Source: Winogradskya humida (lineage in GTDB: Bacteria > Actinomycetota > Actinomycetes > Mycobacteriales > Micromonosporaceae). Taken from it: 64,000 nt of DNA. The stretch lies in NCBI RefSeq assembly GCF_016862215.1, contig NZ_BOMN01000115.1:1-64000 (forward strand), written 5' to 3'. Shown in pieces: positions 50,164 to 58,855 of this stretch (the stretch's first letter is position 1; each line of letters begins with the position of its first letter). The position numbers were made by a program, and so were the translations under genes. The notes below the pieces were generated by a model. It worked only from the letters and a program-made list of their open reading frames with translations, was not told where the DNA came from and made no database searches.

Positions 50164-51438
50164 TTACTGCGAAGGGCGATCAAGGCGGCGCACCGTACGC
50201 GTGAGCACCGGCACCGCCGACCCGGCCAGGACGACCGGCGCACACCAGAGCACCGCCCGGGCACCGAACCGGTCGACGAGCAGACCCGCGGCCGTCGACC
50301 CCACGGACAGCGACCCGAAGGCGATCAGCCGGTAGCTGGCGGTCATCCGCGCGAGCAGCCGGTCGGGGGTGAGCCGCTGGCGCAGGGTCATGGCGATGAC
50401 GCTCCCGCCGGCCGCTCCCGCGGAGCCCAGGAAGAACGCCACCGCGCACCGCACCAGCCCCGCGGTGCCGCCGCCGGCGCCCGGGAGCAGCAGGTAGGAC
50501 AGCGTCGAGAACGGCAGCACCAGCGTGAACGTCCGCCCGAAACCGAGGCGGCGCAGCACCGCCGGCGTGAGGAGCGCACCGGTCGCCGCACCCAGCCCGC
50601 CGACGACCATCACCAGGCCGTACCGGGTGCTGCCCTGGCCCAGCTCGCGGACGAAGTGGATCAGGAACGCCACGCCGAGCAGCGCGTACCCCGCGTTGTA
50701 GATGCCCGCGTGGATCACCACCCGGCGGATCACCGGCTGGCCCAGCACCGCGCCCAGCCCGTCGGTGATCTGCCGCCGCAGGGACGCGCGCGGCTCGGGC
50801 GCCGGTGGCTCCTCGCGCCGCCGGACCAGCAGCAGTGCGCTCGCCGAGACCAGATAGGACAGTGCGTCGAACACCAGCGCGCCCGCCGGCCCGAACGCAC
50901 CCGCCGCCCAGCCGGCCACCCCCGGGCCCGCCGTGTTACCGACCGCCTGGTTGGTGGCGAGCATGCTGTTCGCCGCGGGCAGCTGGTCCGCGGCGACGAC
51001 CCGCGGCAGGTACGCCGCCGCGGCGATGTCGTGCAGCACCGTCGCCGCCCCGCCTAGCGCCGCGACCAGGAAGACGTGCCACAGATCGAGCGCCCCGGTC
51101 AGGGCCAGCAGCGGCACAGCCAGCACCAGCACCAGCCGGATCAGGTCGGTCGACACCAGCACGGGCAGCCGGGCCCGCCGCTCCAGCCACACCCCGGCGA
51201 GCAGCGGCAGCACCACGAACGGCGCGGTGTAGCAGGCCTGCAGCAACCCGACGTCGGTGCCGCTGCCGTTCATCGTGGTGAGCACGAGCAGCGGCAGCAC
51301 CACGCCGGTGATCTGCGACCCGACCTGCGAGACGGCATCGCCGGTCCACAACGCCCGGAAGTCATGGTTGCCGCGCCACGGCGATCGCGGTGGTGGCGGG
51401 TCGTGCGGCGGTGCCGTCCTGGTGATGGTGCTGGTCAT
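50164..51438 (-). CDS. MFS exporter
   Basis: A 424-residue major facilitator protein with about 10-12 membrane helices, opening FRALWTGDAVSQVGSQITGVVLPLLVL as in the MFS_3/enterobactin-exporter-like group. The central cytoplasmic loop is RRREEPPAPEPRASLRRQI. It most likely exports the product or the acylated precursor and so contributes to self-protection. It precedes the racemase-led NRPS operon by 87 bases and may share transcription with it. It is divergent from the orphan ACP-C gene. Confidence 0.85.
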   Translation of the reverse strand: MTSTITRTAPPHDPPPPRSPWRGNHDFRALWTGDAVSQVGSQITGVVLPLLVLTTMNGSGTDVGLLQACYTAPFVVLPLLAGVWLERRARLPVLVSTDLIRLVLVLAVPLLALTGALDLWHVFLVAALGGAATVLHDIAAAAYLPRVVAADQLPAANSMLATNQAVGNTAGPGVAGWAAGAFGPAGALVFDALSYLVSASALLLVRRREEPPAPEPRASLRRQITDGLGAVLGQPVIRRVVIHAGIYNAGYALLGVAFLIHFVRELGQGSTRYGLVMVVGGLGAATGALLTPAVLRRLGFGRTFTLVLPFSTLSYLLLPGAGGGTAGLVRCAVAFFLGSAGAAGGSVIAMTLRQRLTPDRLLARMTASYRLIAFGSLSVGSTAAGLLVDRFGARAVLWCAPVVLAGSAVPVLTRTVRRLDRPSQ

Positions 51439-51591
51439 CGTGCCTCCCGCGGGTCGGCCGAACGGTCCGGGTACGGGCACCGTCCCATCGGAACCGGCCG
51501 CGCAGGAGTCCGGGATTCTCCCGATCACACCCGGAGCCACCGGGGCCGCACGATGGGTACTCGACGGACTCCGATGGGGATGAGGCGCGTG
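51439..51591. promoter_or_regulatory. divergent promoter region, exporter and ACP-C genes
   Basis: A 153-base gap between divergent starts. Promoters for the minus operon (exporter, possibly racemase and NRPS genes) and the ACP-C gene must lie here. No repeat or clear sigma motif was recognised. Confidence 0.35.
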
Positions 51592-53337
51592 ATGAGATGG
51601 CGTGAGGTGCTCGCCGGGGCCGCGGTGAGGCACTCGGACAAGCCCCCGGAGCACCGGATCGGCGCCGGTTGCGACCGGACCGAGAGCATCGCGGAGTTCC
51701 TGAGTGTCTGCGTCGCCGAACGCACCGGTGGCGACCCCCGGGCCGTCCCGCTCGACCGGCCGTTCAGCGAGCTCGGCCTTGACTCACTCGACCTGCTGCG
51801 CCTGCAGCACCACGTCCAGAGCCGGTTGCACGTCGACCTCGGGGAGGGCCGGAACTCCGGACGGGGGATCGCGGCGCTCGCCGCGGAGATCGCCGGGCGG
51901 CCCCGGACCGTGCCGATGACCGACTCCGGTGAGACCGTGGGCGACTTCCCGCCGACCGCGGGGCAGCGTGCCACGTGGTTCCTCGCTCAGCTGGCCCCGG
52001 ACAGCTCCGCCTTTCACCTCAGCACCGCCGCCGAGGTCACCGGGGACCTGAACGCCGAAGCCCTGCGTCGCGCGCTGACCCGGGTCGCGCACCGCCATGC
52101 CGCTCTGCGCACCAGCTTCCCCGTCATCGACGGCGAACCGGTGCAGCGGGTCCACGCCGTTCTCGCCCCCGCGTACGCCGGGCACGACGCGACGACGTGG
52201 ACCGATGAGGAGCTGGCAGCCCGGCTGCGCGCCACGGCGCATCGGCCGTTCGAGCTTGCCCCGGGGCCCCTGGTACGGCTGGAGCTGTTCCACCGCGGCC
52301 CCGCCGATTACCGCCTCGTGCTCGCCGTCCACCACCTCGTCGCCGATCTGTGGTCCCTGGAGATCCTGCTCCGCGAGCTCGACGCCGCGTACCGCCACGA
52401 GATCGGCGCCGGACCCACCCGCCAACCCGTCGCGGTCCCGGGCTTCGCCGCCGTGCAACCCGTCGCGGTCCCGGGCTTCGCCGCTGTGCAGCCTTGGATC
52501 GACAGCCGGCTGGACGCAGCCACCGTCGCCGGTGCCGAGGACTTCTGGCGCACCGAGCTCGACGGCGCGCCCACCATGCTCGACCTGCGCACCGACCGGC
52601 CACGCGGTCCCCGGCAGCGCTTCACCGGCGGGGTGAGCCGGTTCCACCTCGACGCCACGACCTCCGCGCGTCTCGCCGCGCTCGCCCACTCCCTGGGCAC
52701 CACCCTCTACGTGGTCCTGCTCTGCGCGTTCCAGGTGCTGCTCTCACGCACCACCGGGCAGCGGGACCTGCTGGTCGGGTCGCCGGTGCACGGCCGCTCC
52801 CGCGCCGAGACCGCCGGCACGATCGGGCCGTTCACAACCACCGCCGTGCTGCGTGCGCGGATCGACCCGGGGGAGAGCTTCGCCGACCTCGTCCGGCGCG
52901 CCGCGGTACGCGTACCGCGCGCCCTCGACCAGGCTCTGCTCCCGCTGTCCCGGCTGGTGGACGAGCTGCGCGTACCCCGTGACCCGGGCCGGCCCCCGCT
53001 GGTCCAGGCGCTGTTCACGTTGCAGCGCCCCACCGGGCCGCCGGGCGACGCCCTCGCCGGTTTCCTCCTCGGGCACCGCGAGTCGCGGCTGGACGTCGGC
53101 GGGCTCGACCTGCTGCCGGTCCCGTTGCCGGACGGTGGGACCCGGCTCGACCTGCAGCTCACCGTCGCCGAGGTCGGCGGCGTGCTGGGCGGGCTGCTCC
53201 AGTACGACGCCGAGCTGTTCGACGCGGCCACCGCCGAACGCCTCTCCGGGCAGTTCCGCACCCTGCTCACCGCGGTCTGCGAGGACGCGGACCGCCAGAT
53301 CGGGCGGCTACCGCCCGGGCCGCACCCACCGTCCTGA
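51592..53337 (+). CDS. orphan ACP-C didomain, paralogue of the FAAL starter with FAAL deleted
   Basis: A 581-residue protein: carrier domain about 30-105 (LGLDSLDLLRLQHHVQ), condensation domain about 115-560 (HHLVADLWS). Its first residues MRWREVL match the FAAL start MNWREVL, after which the sequence jumps to the carrier domain, and it continues collinear with the starter NRPS to the end of the C domain, stopping before the A domain. It thus looks like a duplication with the FAAL and A-T regions lost. Both active motifs are intact, so it may still act in trans. It contains a perfect-frame 11-residue repeat near residue 285. The ATG at 51592 was chosen by homology. Confidence 0.88.
   Translation: MRWREVLAGAAVRHSDKPPEHRIGAGCDRTESIAEFLSVCVAERTGGDPRAVPLDRPFSELGLDSLDLLRLQHHVQSRLHVDLGEGRNSGRGIAALAAEIAGRPRTVPMTDSGETVGDFPPTAGQRATWFLAQLAPDSSAFHLSTAAEVTGDLNAEALRRALTRVAHRHAALRTSFPVIDGEPVQRVHAVLAPAYAGHDATTWTDEELAARLRATAHRPFELAPGPLVRLELFHRGPADYRLVLAVHHLVADLWSLEILLRELDAAYRHEIGAGPTRQPVAVPGFAAVQPVAVPGFAAVQPWIDSRLDAATVAGAEDFWRTELDGAPTMLDLRTDRPRGPRQRFTGGVSRFHLDATTSARLAALAHSLGTTLYVVLLCAFQVLLSRTTGQRDLLVGSPVHGRSRAETAGTIGPFTTTAVLRARIDPGESFADLVRRAAVRVPRALDQALLPLSRLVDELRVPRDPGRPPLVQALFTLQRPTGPPGDALAGFLLGHRESRLDVGGLDLLPVPLPDGGTRLDLQLTVAEVGGVLGGLLQYDAELFDAATAERLSGQFRTLLTAVCEDADRQIGRLPPGPHPPS
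52427..52492 (+). repeat. 33-bp in-frame tandem duplication in the ACP-C gene
   Basis: Two consecutive copies of a 33-base unit encode PVAVPGFAAVQ twice, with two base differences between copies. The starter paralogue has a single version (PVPPGFATL) at this place, so the duplication is specific to this gene. It lies on the surface between the two C-domain lobes. Confidence 0.85.
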
Positions 53338-53365
53338 CCCTCGATGACGTCGCTGTAGAACGACG

Positions 53366-53394
53366 AGGGCCGCTCCCCACCGGGGAGCGGCCCT
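53366..53394. terminator. terminator between the ACP-C and sulfotransferase genes
   Basis: AGGGCCGCTCCCC, a three-base loop and GGGGAGCGGCCCT form a perfect 13-bp stem between two convergent genes, so it can stop transcription from both sides. Confidence 0.85.
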
Positions 53395-53405
53395 TCCGGC
53401 ATCGC

Positions 53406-54122
53406 TCAGGCGGTGACGAGGCGCTGGGCCCGCAGCAGCTGGTAGAACGGCTCGTGGTGGGCGCTGAACGCTGCGAGCCGCGGGTCGTTCTCCACCGTGT
53501 TGGCGTACTGCGAGGTCCGGGCGCTGAACCCGGTGCTGGCGGCCACGTCCTGGTGCCACCGGTCGCTGCGCTCCCACTCGGGGCGGGCACCGGCCTGCCA
53601 GTTCAGCGCCTCCGGGCGGAACGGGAGCCCGACCTCGGCGCAGTAGTTCGCCATCGTGGCCTCCGGCGCGGTGACCAGGTCGGCCGAGTCGATCACGACC
53701 GCCGGAGCACCCCCGGCCACGCGGACCGCCTCGAGGATCTCGTGCTGGTTCTCGATGCCGATGTCGGAGACCTGCATGTCGGGCTTCAACGCGTAGAACG
53801 ACGACGCGACCTCCGCGGGTGTGCGGATCAGGAACGTGTGCCGCGCCTCGCGCAGGAACGCCGTGTCCGCGAGGATCTCCGGGTAACGCTGGTCGGTGGT
53901 GTCCTTGAAGAACACCGTACGGGTCCGCGCGATCCCCGTGACGACCTCGATCAGCTCGGCGGGGGTCCGCACGACGCGGTCCAGCACCGTCGTCTCCCCG
54001 AAGTCGACCAGGTTGCACAGCGGCTCGTGCAGCGCGACCACGTCACCGTGCTCCACCATCGAGCGGAAGAACGCGGTGGATCGGGACCGCGGCGCCGCCC
54101 ACAGCGCGATGATTCCAGTCAT
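53406..54122 (-). CDS. PAPS-dependent sulfotransferase family protein
   Basis: A 238-residue sulfotransferase-fold protein. The phosphosulfate-binding loop is at the start (WAAPRSRSTAFFRSM, residues about 8-22), followed by the conserved LIRTPAEVASSFYAL segment for the 3'-phosphate. The family transfers sulfate from PAPS to an alcohol or amine. In vazabitide and azinomycin biosynthesis sulfation of a hydroxyl on the diamino acid creates the leaving group for aziridine formation, so this is a strong candidate for that step. Transcribed alone behind AGGGAG, convergent to the ACP-C gene. Confidence 0.82.
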   Translation of the reverse strand: MTGIIALWAAPRSRSTAFFRSMVEHGDVVALHEPLCNLVDFGETTVLDRVVRTPAELIEVVTGIARTRTVFFKDTTDQRYPEILADTAFLREARHTFLIRTPAEVASSFYALKPDMQVSDIGIENQHEILEAVRVAGGAPAVVIDSADLVTAPEATMANYCAEVGLPFRPEALNWQAGARPEWERSDRWHQDVAASTGFSARTSQYANTVENDPRLAAFSAHHEPFYQLLRAQRLVTA

Positions 54123-54244
54123 GTCGTAGCTCCCTAGAAAGACGGTTCAGCCATCCTCGCCACCGTCCCCCGGGAGGCCCCCGCGGCACATGTCAGGGAT
54201 GTTCCCGGCTGTCCGTGCCGGTCGCGCGCGAGAACGGTGGGGGT

Positions 54245-56845
54245 ATGACCGACGTGATCGCCGAGCCCGTCCAGGGCTCACCACCCGCCGCCCCGGCCGT
54301 GGCGCCGTCCCGGCGTCACCGCATCCTGCGCCGCTGGCGCCTCGCCGCCTGGTTCACCGTCGCCACCCTCGTTGTCGTGGTGGCCGGCGCCGGCCTGACC
54401 GCCACCTGGCTGGTGCGCCGCTCGCTGCCGCAGTACACGGGCAACCTGACCGTGCCGGGGCTGAGCGAGCCGGTCCGGGTGGCCCGCGACGGGCTCGGCG
54501 TCCCGCAGATCTACGCGAGCACCCCGCACGACCTGTTCCTCGCCCAGGGCTACGTGGCCGCCCAGGACCGGTTCTGGGAGATGGACATCCGCCGGCACAT
54601 CACCGCCGGGCGGCTGGCCGAGCTGTTCGGTGAGGGCCAGGTCGAGACGGACGCGATGATCCGGACCATGGGCTGGCGGCGGGTGGCCGAGCAGGAGGTC
54701 ACGTTGCTGTCACCGCAGTCAAGGGCACACCTCGACGCGTACGCCGCCGGCGTCAACGCCTACCTGAAGGACCACAGCAGCTGGAGCCTCAGCGCCGAGT
54801 ACGGCCTGCTGGGCCTGACCACCGAGGTCCCCGCCCCGGAGCCCTGGACGCCGGCCGACTCCGTCTCGTGGCTCAAGGCGATGGCGTGGGACCTCAACGG
54901 CAGCATGTCCGACCAGATCCGCCGCTCGCTGATGTCCGCGACGCTGACCCAGGAGCAGGTCGACGAGCTGTTCCCGGACTACGACTACCAGCGCTGGCCG
55001 ACCACGATCGCGGCGGGCGCGTCCACCGGGGGCGCCGGCGGGGGCAGCGGGCAGGCCCTCACCGACGAGCAGCTGGGCGCCGTGGGCAGTTCCGCCCAGG
55101 GGGCGACGGCGATCGACGGGGTGCTGGGGGAGCGGGGCCGCAGTATCGGCTCCAACGCGTGGGCCGTCGCCGGGTCGCGCACGACGACCGGTAAGCCGCT
55201 GCTGGCCAACGATCCGCACCTCGCGGCGTCGCAGCCCGGCGTCTGGTACCAGTCGGGGCTGCACTGCGAGAAGGTGACGGCCGGGTGCCCGTACGACGTC
55301 GCCGGTTTCGGGTTCGCCGGTCTGCCGGGCATCGTCATCGGCCACAACGCGAACGTCACGTGGGGCTTCACCAACCTGGGGCCCGCCGACACCGACCTGT
55401 TCCTCGAGAAGATCACCGGCGGCACGTACGAGTACCGCGGCGCGCAGGTTCCGCTGACCACCCGTACCGAGATCATCAAGATCGCCGGCGGTGAGCCGCG
55501 GACCGTCACCGTCCGCGCCACCCGGCACGGCCCGATCATCTCCGACGTCTACGACCGGGTGAAACAGGCCGGTGACGCCGGCCGCGAACCCGGTATCGCC
55601 CCGGCCCCCGGCGGCTACGCGGTGGCGTTGCAGTGGACGGCGCTGGACCCGCACCCCACCCTCGACGCCGTCTTCGCCCTCGACACCGCCACCGACTGGA
55701 CGTCGTTCAGGGCCGCCGCGGCGAAGTTCTCCGTGCCGTCGCAGAACCTGGTCTACGCCGACACCGCGGGCCACATCGGATACCAGGCGCCGGGCCTGAT
55801 CCCGGTCCGCGCGAAGGGCGACGGCACCGCCCCGGTGCCGGGCTGGACCGGTGAGTACGACTGGACCGGTTACCTGCCCTTCGACGACATGCCCACCCAG
55901 CTCGACCCGCCGTCGGGCTACATCGTCAGCGCCAACAACGCCGTCGTCGGGCCGGAATACCCGCACCACATCACGTCGGTGTGGGGGGACGGCTACCGCG
56001 CCGCCCGGATCACGAAACTGATCGAGGACGCCGGGAAGCTCGACGCCGCGGCGATGCGGCGCATCCAGCTGGACACCCACAACGGCAACGCCGAGGACCT
56101 CGTGCCGCGGCTGCTCGCCGTGACCCCGGGCGAGGGGGCCCGCAAGGCACAGGCACTGCTGCGCGACTGGAACTTCGACCAGCCGGTGGACTCGGCGGCG
56201 GCCGCGTACTTCAACGCGGTCTGGGACCGGATGCTCGAGCTCACGTTCGAGGCCCGCTTCGCCGGTACGCCCTACGGCAAGGGCCCCGACGGCGGCGGCC
56301 TCTGGTACGAGATCGTCCGCAAGATGCTGGCGCAGCCCGATTCGATGTGGTGGCAGAACACGACCGATCCGCGCGGGTTGCGTACCCGTGACGATGTCTT
56401 GATCGCCGCCATGGACGATGCGGCCGCGACACTGTCCGGAAAGCTCGGCACCGACCCGGCGCAGTGGCGCTGGGGTGACCTGCACAAGCTCACCCTGCGC
56501 AACCAGACACTCGGCACCGGCGGCCCGGCACCCGTGCAGTGGCTGCTCAACAGCGGCCCGTTCGAGGTCCCGGGTGGTACGGCAGCGGTCAATGCGACCG
56601 GCTGGGACGCCCGGGAGGGTTATGAGGTCAACTGGGTCCCCTCGATGCGCATGATCGTCGACCTCGGCAACCTCGACGCCTCCACCTGGGTGAACCTCAC
56701 CGGCGTCTCAGGGCACGCCACCGACGAGCACTACGACGACCAGCAGGAACTGTGGCGCACCGGCCGCACCGCGCCGTGGGCCTTCACCCGCTCCGCTGTG
56801 GACACCGCCACCGAGGACGAGCTGACACTGACCCCGGAGAGCTGA
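54245..56845 (+). CDS. membrane-anchored penicillin acylase-family Ntn hydrolase
   Basis: An 866-residue protein of the S45 N-terminal-nucleophile hydrolase family. A membrane helix at about 36-58 (LAAWFTVATLVVVVAGAGL) anchors it facing outward. The alpha part (DGLGVPQIYASTPHDLFLAQGYVAAQDRFWEMD) is followed by a glycine-rich linker and the self-cleavage site with nucleophile Ser303 in GSNAWAVAG; VAGFGFAGLPGIVIGHNANVTWGFTNLGPADTDLF is the typical beta-chain core. Relatives include PvdQ, which removes the fatty acyl group from pyoverdine precursors. Together with the FAAL starter this suggests deacylation of an acylated precursor after export. Confidence 0.88.
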   Translation: MTDVIAEPVQGSPPAAPAVAPSRRHRILRRWRLAAWFTVATLVVVVAGAGLTATWLVRRSLPQYTGNLTVPGLSEPVRVARDGLGVPQIYASTPHDLFLAQGYVAAQDRFWEMDIRRHITAGRLAELFGEGQVETDAMIRTMGWRRVAEQEVTLLSPQSRAHLDAYAAGVNAYLKDHSSWSLSAEYGLLGLTTEVPAPEPWTPADSVSWLKAMAWDLNGSMSDQIRRSLMSATLTQEQVDELFPDYDYQRWPTTIAAGASTGGAGGGSGQALTDEQLGAVGSSAQGATAIDGVLGERGRSIGSNAWAVAGSRTTTGKPLLANDPHLAASQPGVWYQSGLHCEKVTAGCPYDVAGFGFAGLPGIVIGHNANVTWGFTNLGPADTDLFLEKITGGTYEYRGAQVPLTTRTEIIKIAGGEPRTVTVRATRHGPIISDVYDRVKQAGDAGREPGIAPAPGGYAVALQWTALDPHPTLDAVFALDTATDWTSFRAAAAKFSVPSQNLVYADTAGHIGYQAPGLIPVRAKGDGTAPVPGWTGEYDWTGYLPFDDMPTQLDPPSGYIVSANNAVVGPEYPHHITSVWGDGYRAARITKLIEDAGKLDAAAMRRIQLDTHNGNAEDLVPRLLAVTPGEGARKAQALLRDWNFDQPVDSAAAAYFNAVWDRMLELTFEARFAGTPYGKGPDGGGLWYEIVRKMLAQPDSMWWQNTTDPRGLRTRDDVLIAAMDDAAATLSGKLGTDPAQWRWGDLHKLTLRNQTLGTGGPAPVQWLLNSGPFEVPGGTAAVNATGWDAREGYEVNWVPSMRMIVDLGNLDASTWVNLTGVSGHATDEHYDDQQELWRTGRTAPWAFTRSAVDTATEDELTLTPES

Positions 56846-56848
56846 GCA

Positions 56849-56888
56849 CACGGAACAGCCCGAGCCGCTGGGCTCGGGCTGTTCCGTG
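56849..56888. terminator. bidirectional terminator after the acylase gene
   Basis: A perfect 18-bp stem (CACGGAACAGCCCGAGCC and its complement) with a GCTG loop lies between the convergent acylase and response-regulator genes. It is a natural right-hand border of the gene cluster. Confidence 0.9.
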
Positions 56889-56899
56889 GGGAGCGGCGG

Positions 56900-57577
56900 T
56901 CAGGCGGCTTGCTCCTCAGCCACGCTCAACCGGAAACCGACGCCGTGCACCGACTGGACGAGCTCGGGCCGGCCCAGTCGCCGGCGTAACCGGGCCACCA
57001 CGGCGTCGACCACGTTGGAGCGCGGGTCGGCCATCTCGTCCCAGCAGCATTCGATCAGTTCGGTGCGGGTGATGACCTGGCCGGCGCGGGTGGCGAGCAG
57101 TTCCAGCACCGCGAACTCCTTCGCCGACAACGAAACCGGCGCCCCGCAGAGGGTGACGGCCCGGCGCGACAGGTCGAGGCTCAGATCGCCGGACCGGACG
57201 AAAGCGGGCCGGGTCTCACCGGTACGCCGGCACAGCGCCCGGACCCGGACCGCCAGCTCGGCCAGGGCGAACGGCGCGCTCACGCAGTCGTCCGCGCCGG
57301 CCGCGAAACCCTCGATCCGTTCGGCCGGGTCGTCACGATGGCTCAGGAGCAGGATCGGGGTCCGCACGCCGGCACCGCGCAGCGCGCGCGTCATCGCGGC
57401 GCCGTCACCGTCGGGCAGCCGGCGATCGACGACCAGGCAGTCGTACCGCGTGCAGGTCTGCTTGAACTCGCCGTCCGCAGCGTCGTGGGACCGGTCCACC
57501 GCGAGGCCGGCGGCGCGCAGGGCGGCCACGAGACGAGCGGCCAGGATGTCATTGGCTTCGATGAGCAGAACCCTCAT
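56900..57577 (-). CDS. OmpR-type response regulator with degenerate receiver
   Basis: A 225-residue protein with an N-terminal receiver and C-terminal winged-helix DNA-binding domain (FAVLELLATRAGQVITRTEL; VQSVHGVGFRLSV). The phosphorylatable aspartate is kept (CLVVDRRLPDGDG), but the acidic pair near the start reads IEAND instead of the usual E/D-D, and the conserved lysine before the last helix is replaced (VSAPF). Phosphorylation may be weak or absent. No histidine kinase gene is adjacent. A role in the neighbouring cluster is unknown. Confidence 0.82.
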   Translation of the reverse strand: MRVLLIEANDILAARLVAALRAAGLAVDRSHDAADGEFKQTCTRYDCLVVDRRLPDGDGAAMTRALRGAGVRTPILLLSHRDDPAERIEGFAAGADDCVSAPFALAELAVRVRALCRRTGETRPAFVRSGDLSLDLSRRAVTLCGAPVSLSAKEFAVLELLATRAGQVITRTELIECCWDEMADPRSNVVDAVVARLRRRLGRPELVQSVHGVGFRLSVAEEQAA

Positions 57578-57808
57578 ACCGTCCCCTTCGCACGCCGAAC
57601 GGCCGACTTCTCCGGCCGGACCCATCACACTCCGGCGCGCCCCCGCTGACAGGTCGGGCAAATCCCCGACGTGAGGAAGCGCGGCGAAGACCTTCTCCAG
57701 GGTCCGTCGGCAGTGGGTGGCGAGGGCGGCAGGATCCGGCCACGGGCACGAAGCAGACGGATGCCGGGCTCAGTCATTGCCGTGACCGGCGACGTCACGA
57801 TGAAAGGT

Positions 57809-58855
57809 TCATTCGGGGTCGGAACGGTTCAGGATGTGTACGCCCGAAGCGAACCGGGTCAGCTCCGCGTCGGACACGGTGAGCCCGGCGCTGACCGTGA
57901 TCTCCAGCGTGGCGTCCCAGTCGGTGACGTCGACGGCCAGCGTCGCGCCGTCCGCGTCGTGGGTGAGCCGGGCCTTGTACTTGCCGACCTTGCCCGTGGT
58001 GTTGCTGAGCTGCTGCCGTTTCCGCAGCACCACGGCGATCGTGCCGGAGCTGTTGCGGAAGGTCATCCTCGACGCGGTGACCGTGTCCGCCGCCAGCCCC
58101 GACGGGGTGAGGTCGAGCGTGAACGGCGGCAGCACGGCGATCGAGGCGGCCGTCAGCGAATCGGCGAGGGCGACGACCTGTTTCGGGGTGTACGTGTCGT
58201 CGGTGGCCAGCTGGATCCACCGGCCGGCGGATTCCTGCCAGGAGAGGGTGAGCTGCTTCGCGGGCTGCACGTCGACCGTCCGCAGGGTTCCGGTGTGGCC
58301 GCGGACCTGCTTGTCCGACTCCGTGGCGGATGTGGTGAACGACGGTTTCCGGCTCGACACCGTGATCGTGATGTCGGCGTGGTCCTGCAGATCGGTGGCC
58401 TCGAAGAACGCGATCGGGTTGCCGTCGCGCATCGATGCGACGGGAGCGCTCATGCCGTCGGTGGCCGGGAGTGTGTAGGGGAACGTCGGCGCGGTCCAGC
58501 CGTCGACCAGGCGGACCGCTTTTGAGGACGGGGGTGGCGGCGAAGACGGGGGTCGTGAGGAGGTGCGCGGGGACGAGGAGGGGGATGCCGACGGCGAGGT
58601 GGCCGTCGGGGCGGGGGCGGCCGGCGCCGGGGCCTGGGTGGGTGCGACCACCGGCCGGTCGCGGGTGGCGAGGACCACGCCGAAGGGTACGCCGAGGGCC
58701 AGCACGGCGGCGGCCGTGGACAGCCCGGTGGCGACCCGGCGCCGGTGGTGGCGGCGGGACTTCTGGTGCACCGAGCTGAGCAGCCCGCCGTCGGAGGGTG
58801 CGTGGTCGGCGGCGCTCCGCATCGAATCCGCGAGCAACCGGTCCAGGTCATCCAT
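57809..58855 (-). CDS. single-pass membrane protein coupled to SigE-type sigma factor (putative anti-sigma)
   Basis: A 348-residue protein: cytoplasmic N-terminus (DDLDRLLADSMRSAADHAP), a membrane helix near 48-68 (VATGLSTAAAVLALGVPFGVVLA), a Pro/Ser/Thr-rich linker and an extracellular beta-rich domain. Its start overlaps the end of the sigma gene by eight bases. This layout is usual for membrane partners of SigE-family sigma factors. No recognised zinc anti-sigma motif is present. Confidence 0.7.
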   Translation of the reverse strand: MDDLDRLLADSMRSAADHAPSDGGLLSSVHQKSRRHHRRRVATGLSTAAAVLALGVPFGVVLATRDRPVVAPTQAPAPAAPAPTATSPSASPSSSPRTSSRPPSSPPPPSSKAVRLVDGWTAPTFPYTLPATDGMSAPVASMRDGNPIAFFEATDLQDHADITITVSSRKPSFTTSATESDKQVRGHTGTLRTVDVQPAKQLTLSWQESAGRWIQLATDDTYTPKQVVALADSLTAASIAVLPPFTLDLTPSGLAADTVTASRMTFRNSSGTIAVVLRKRQQLSNTTGKVGKYKARLTHDADGATLAVDVTDWDATLEITVSAGLTVSDAELTRFASGVHILNRSDPE

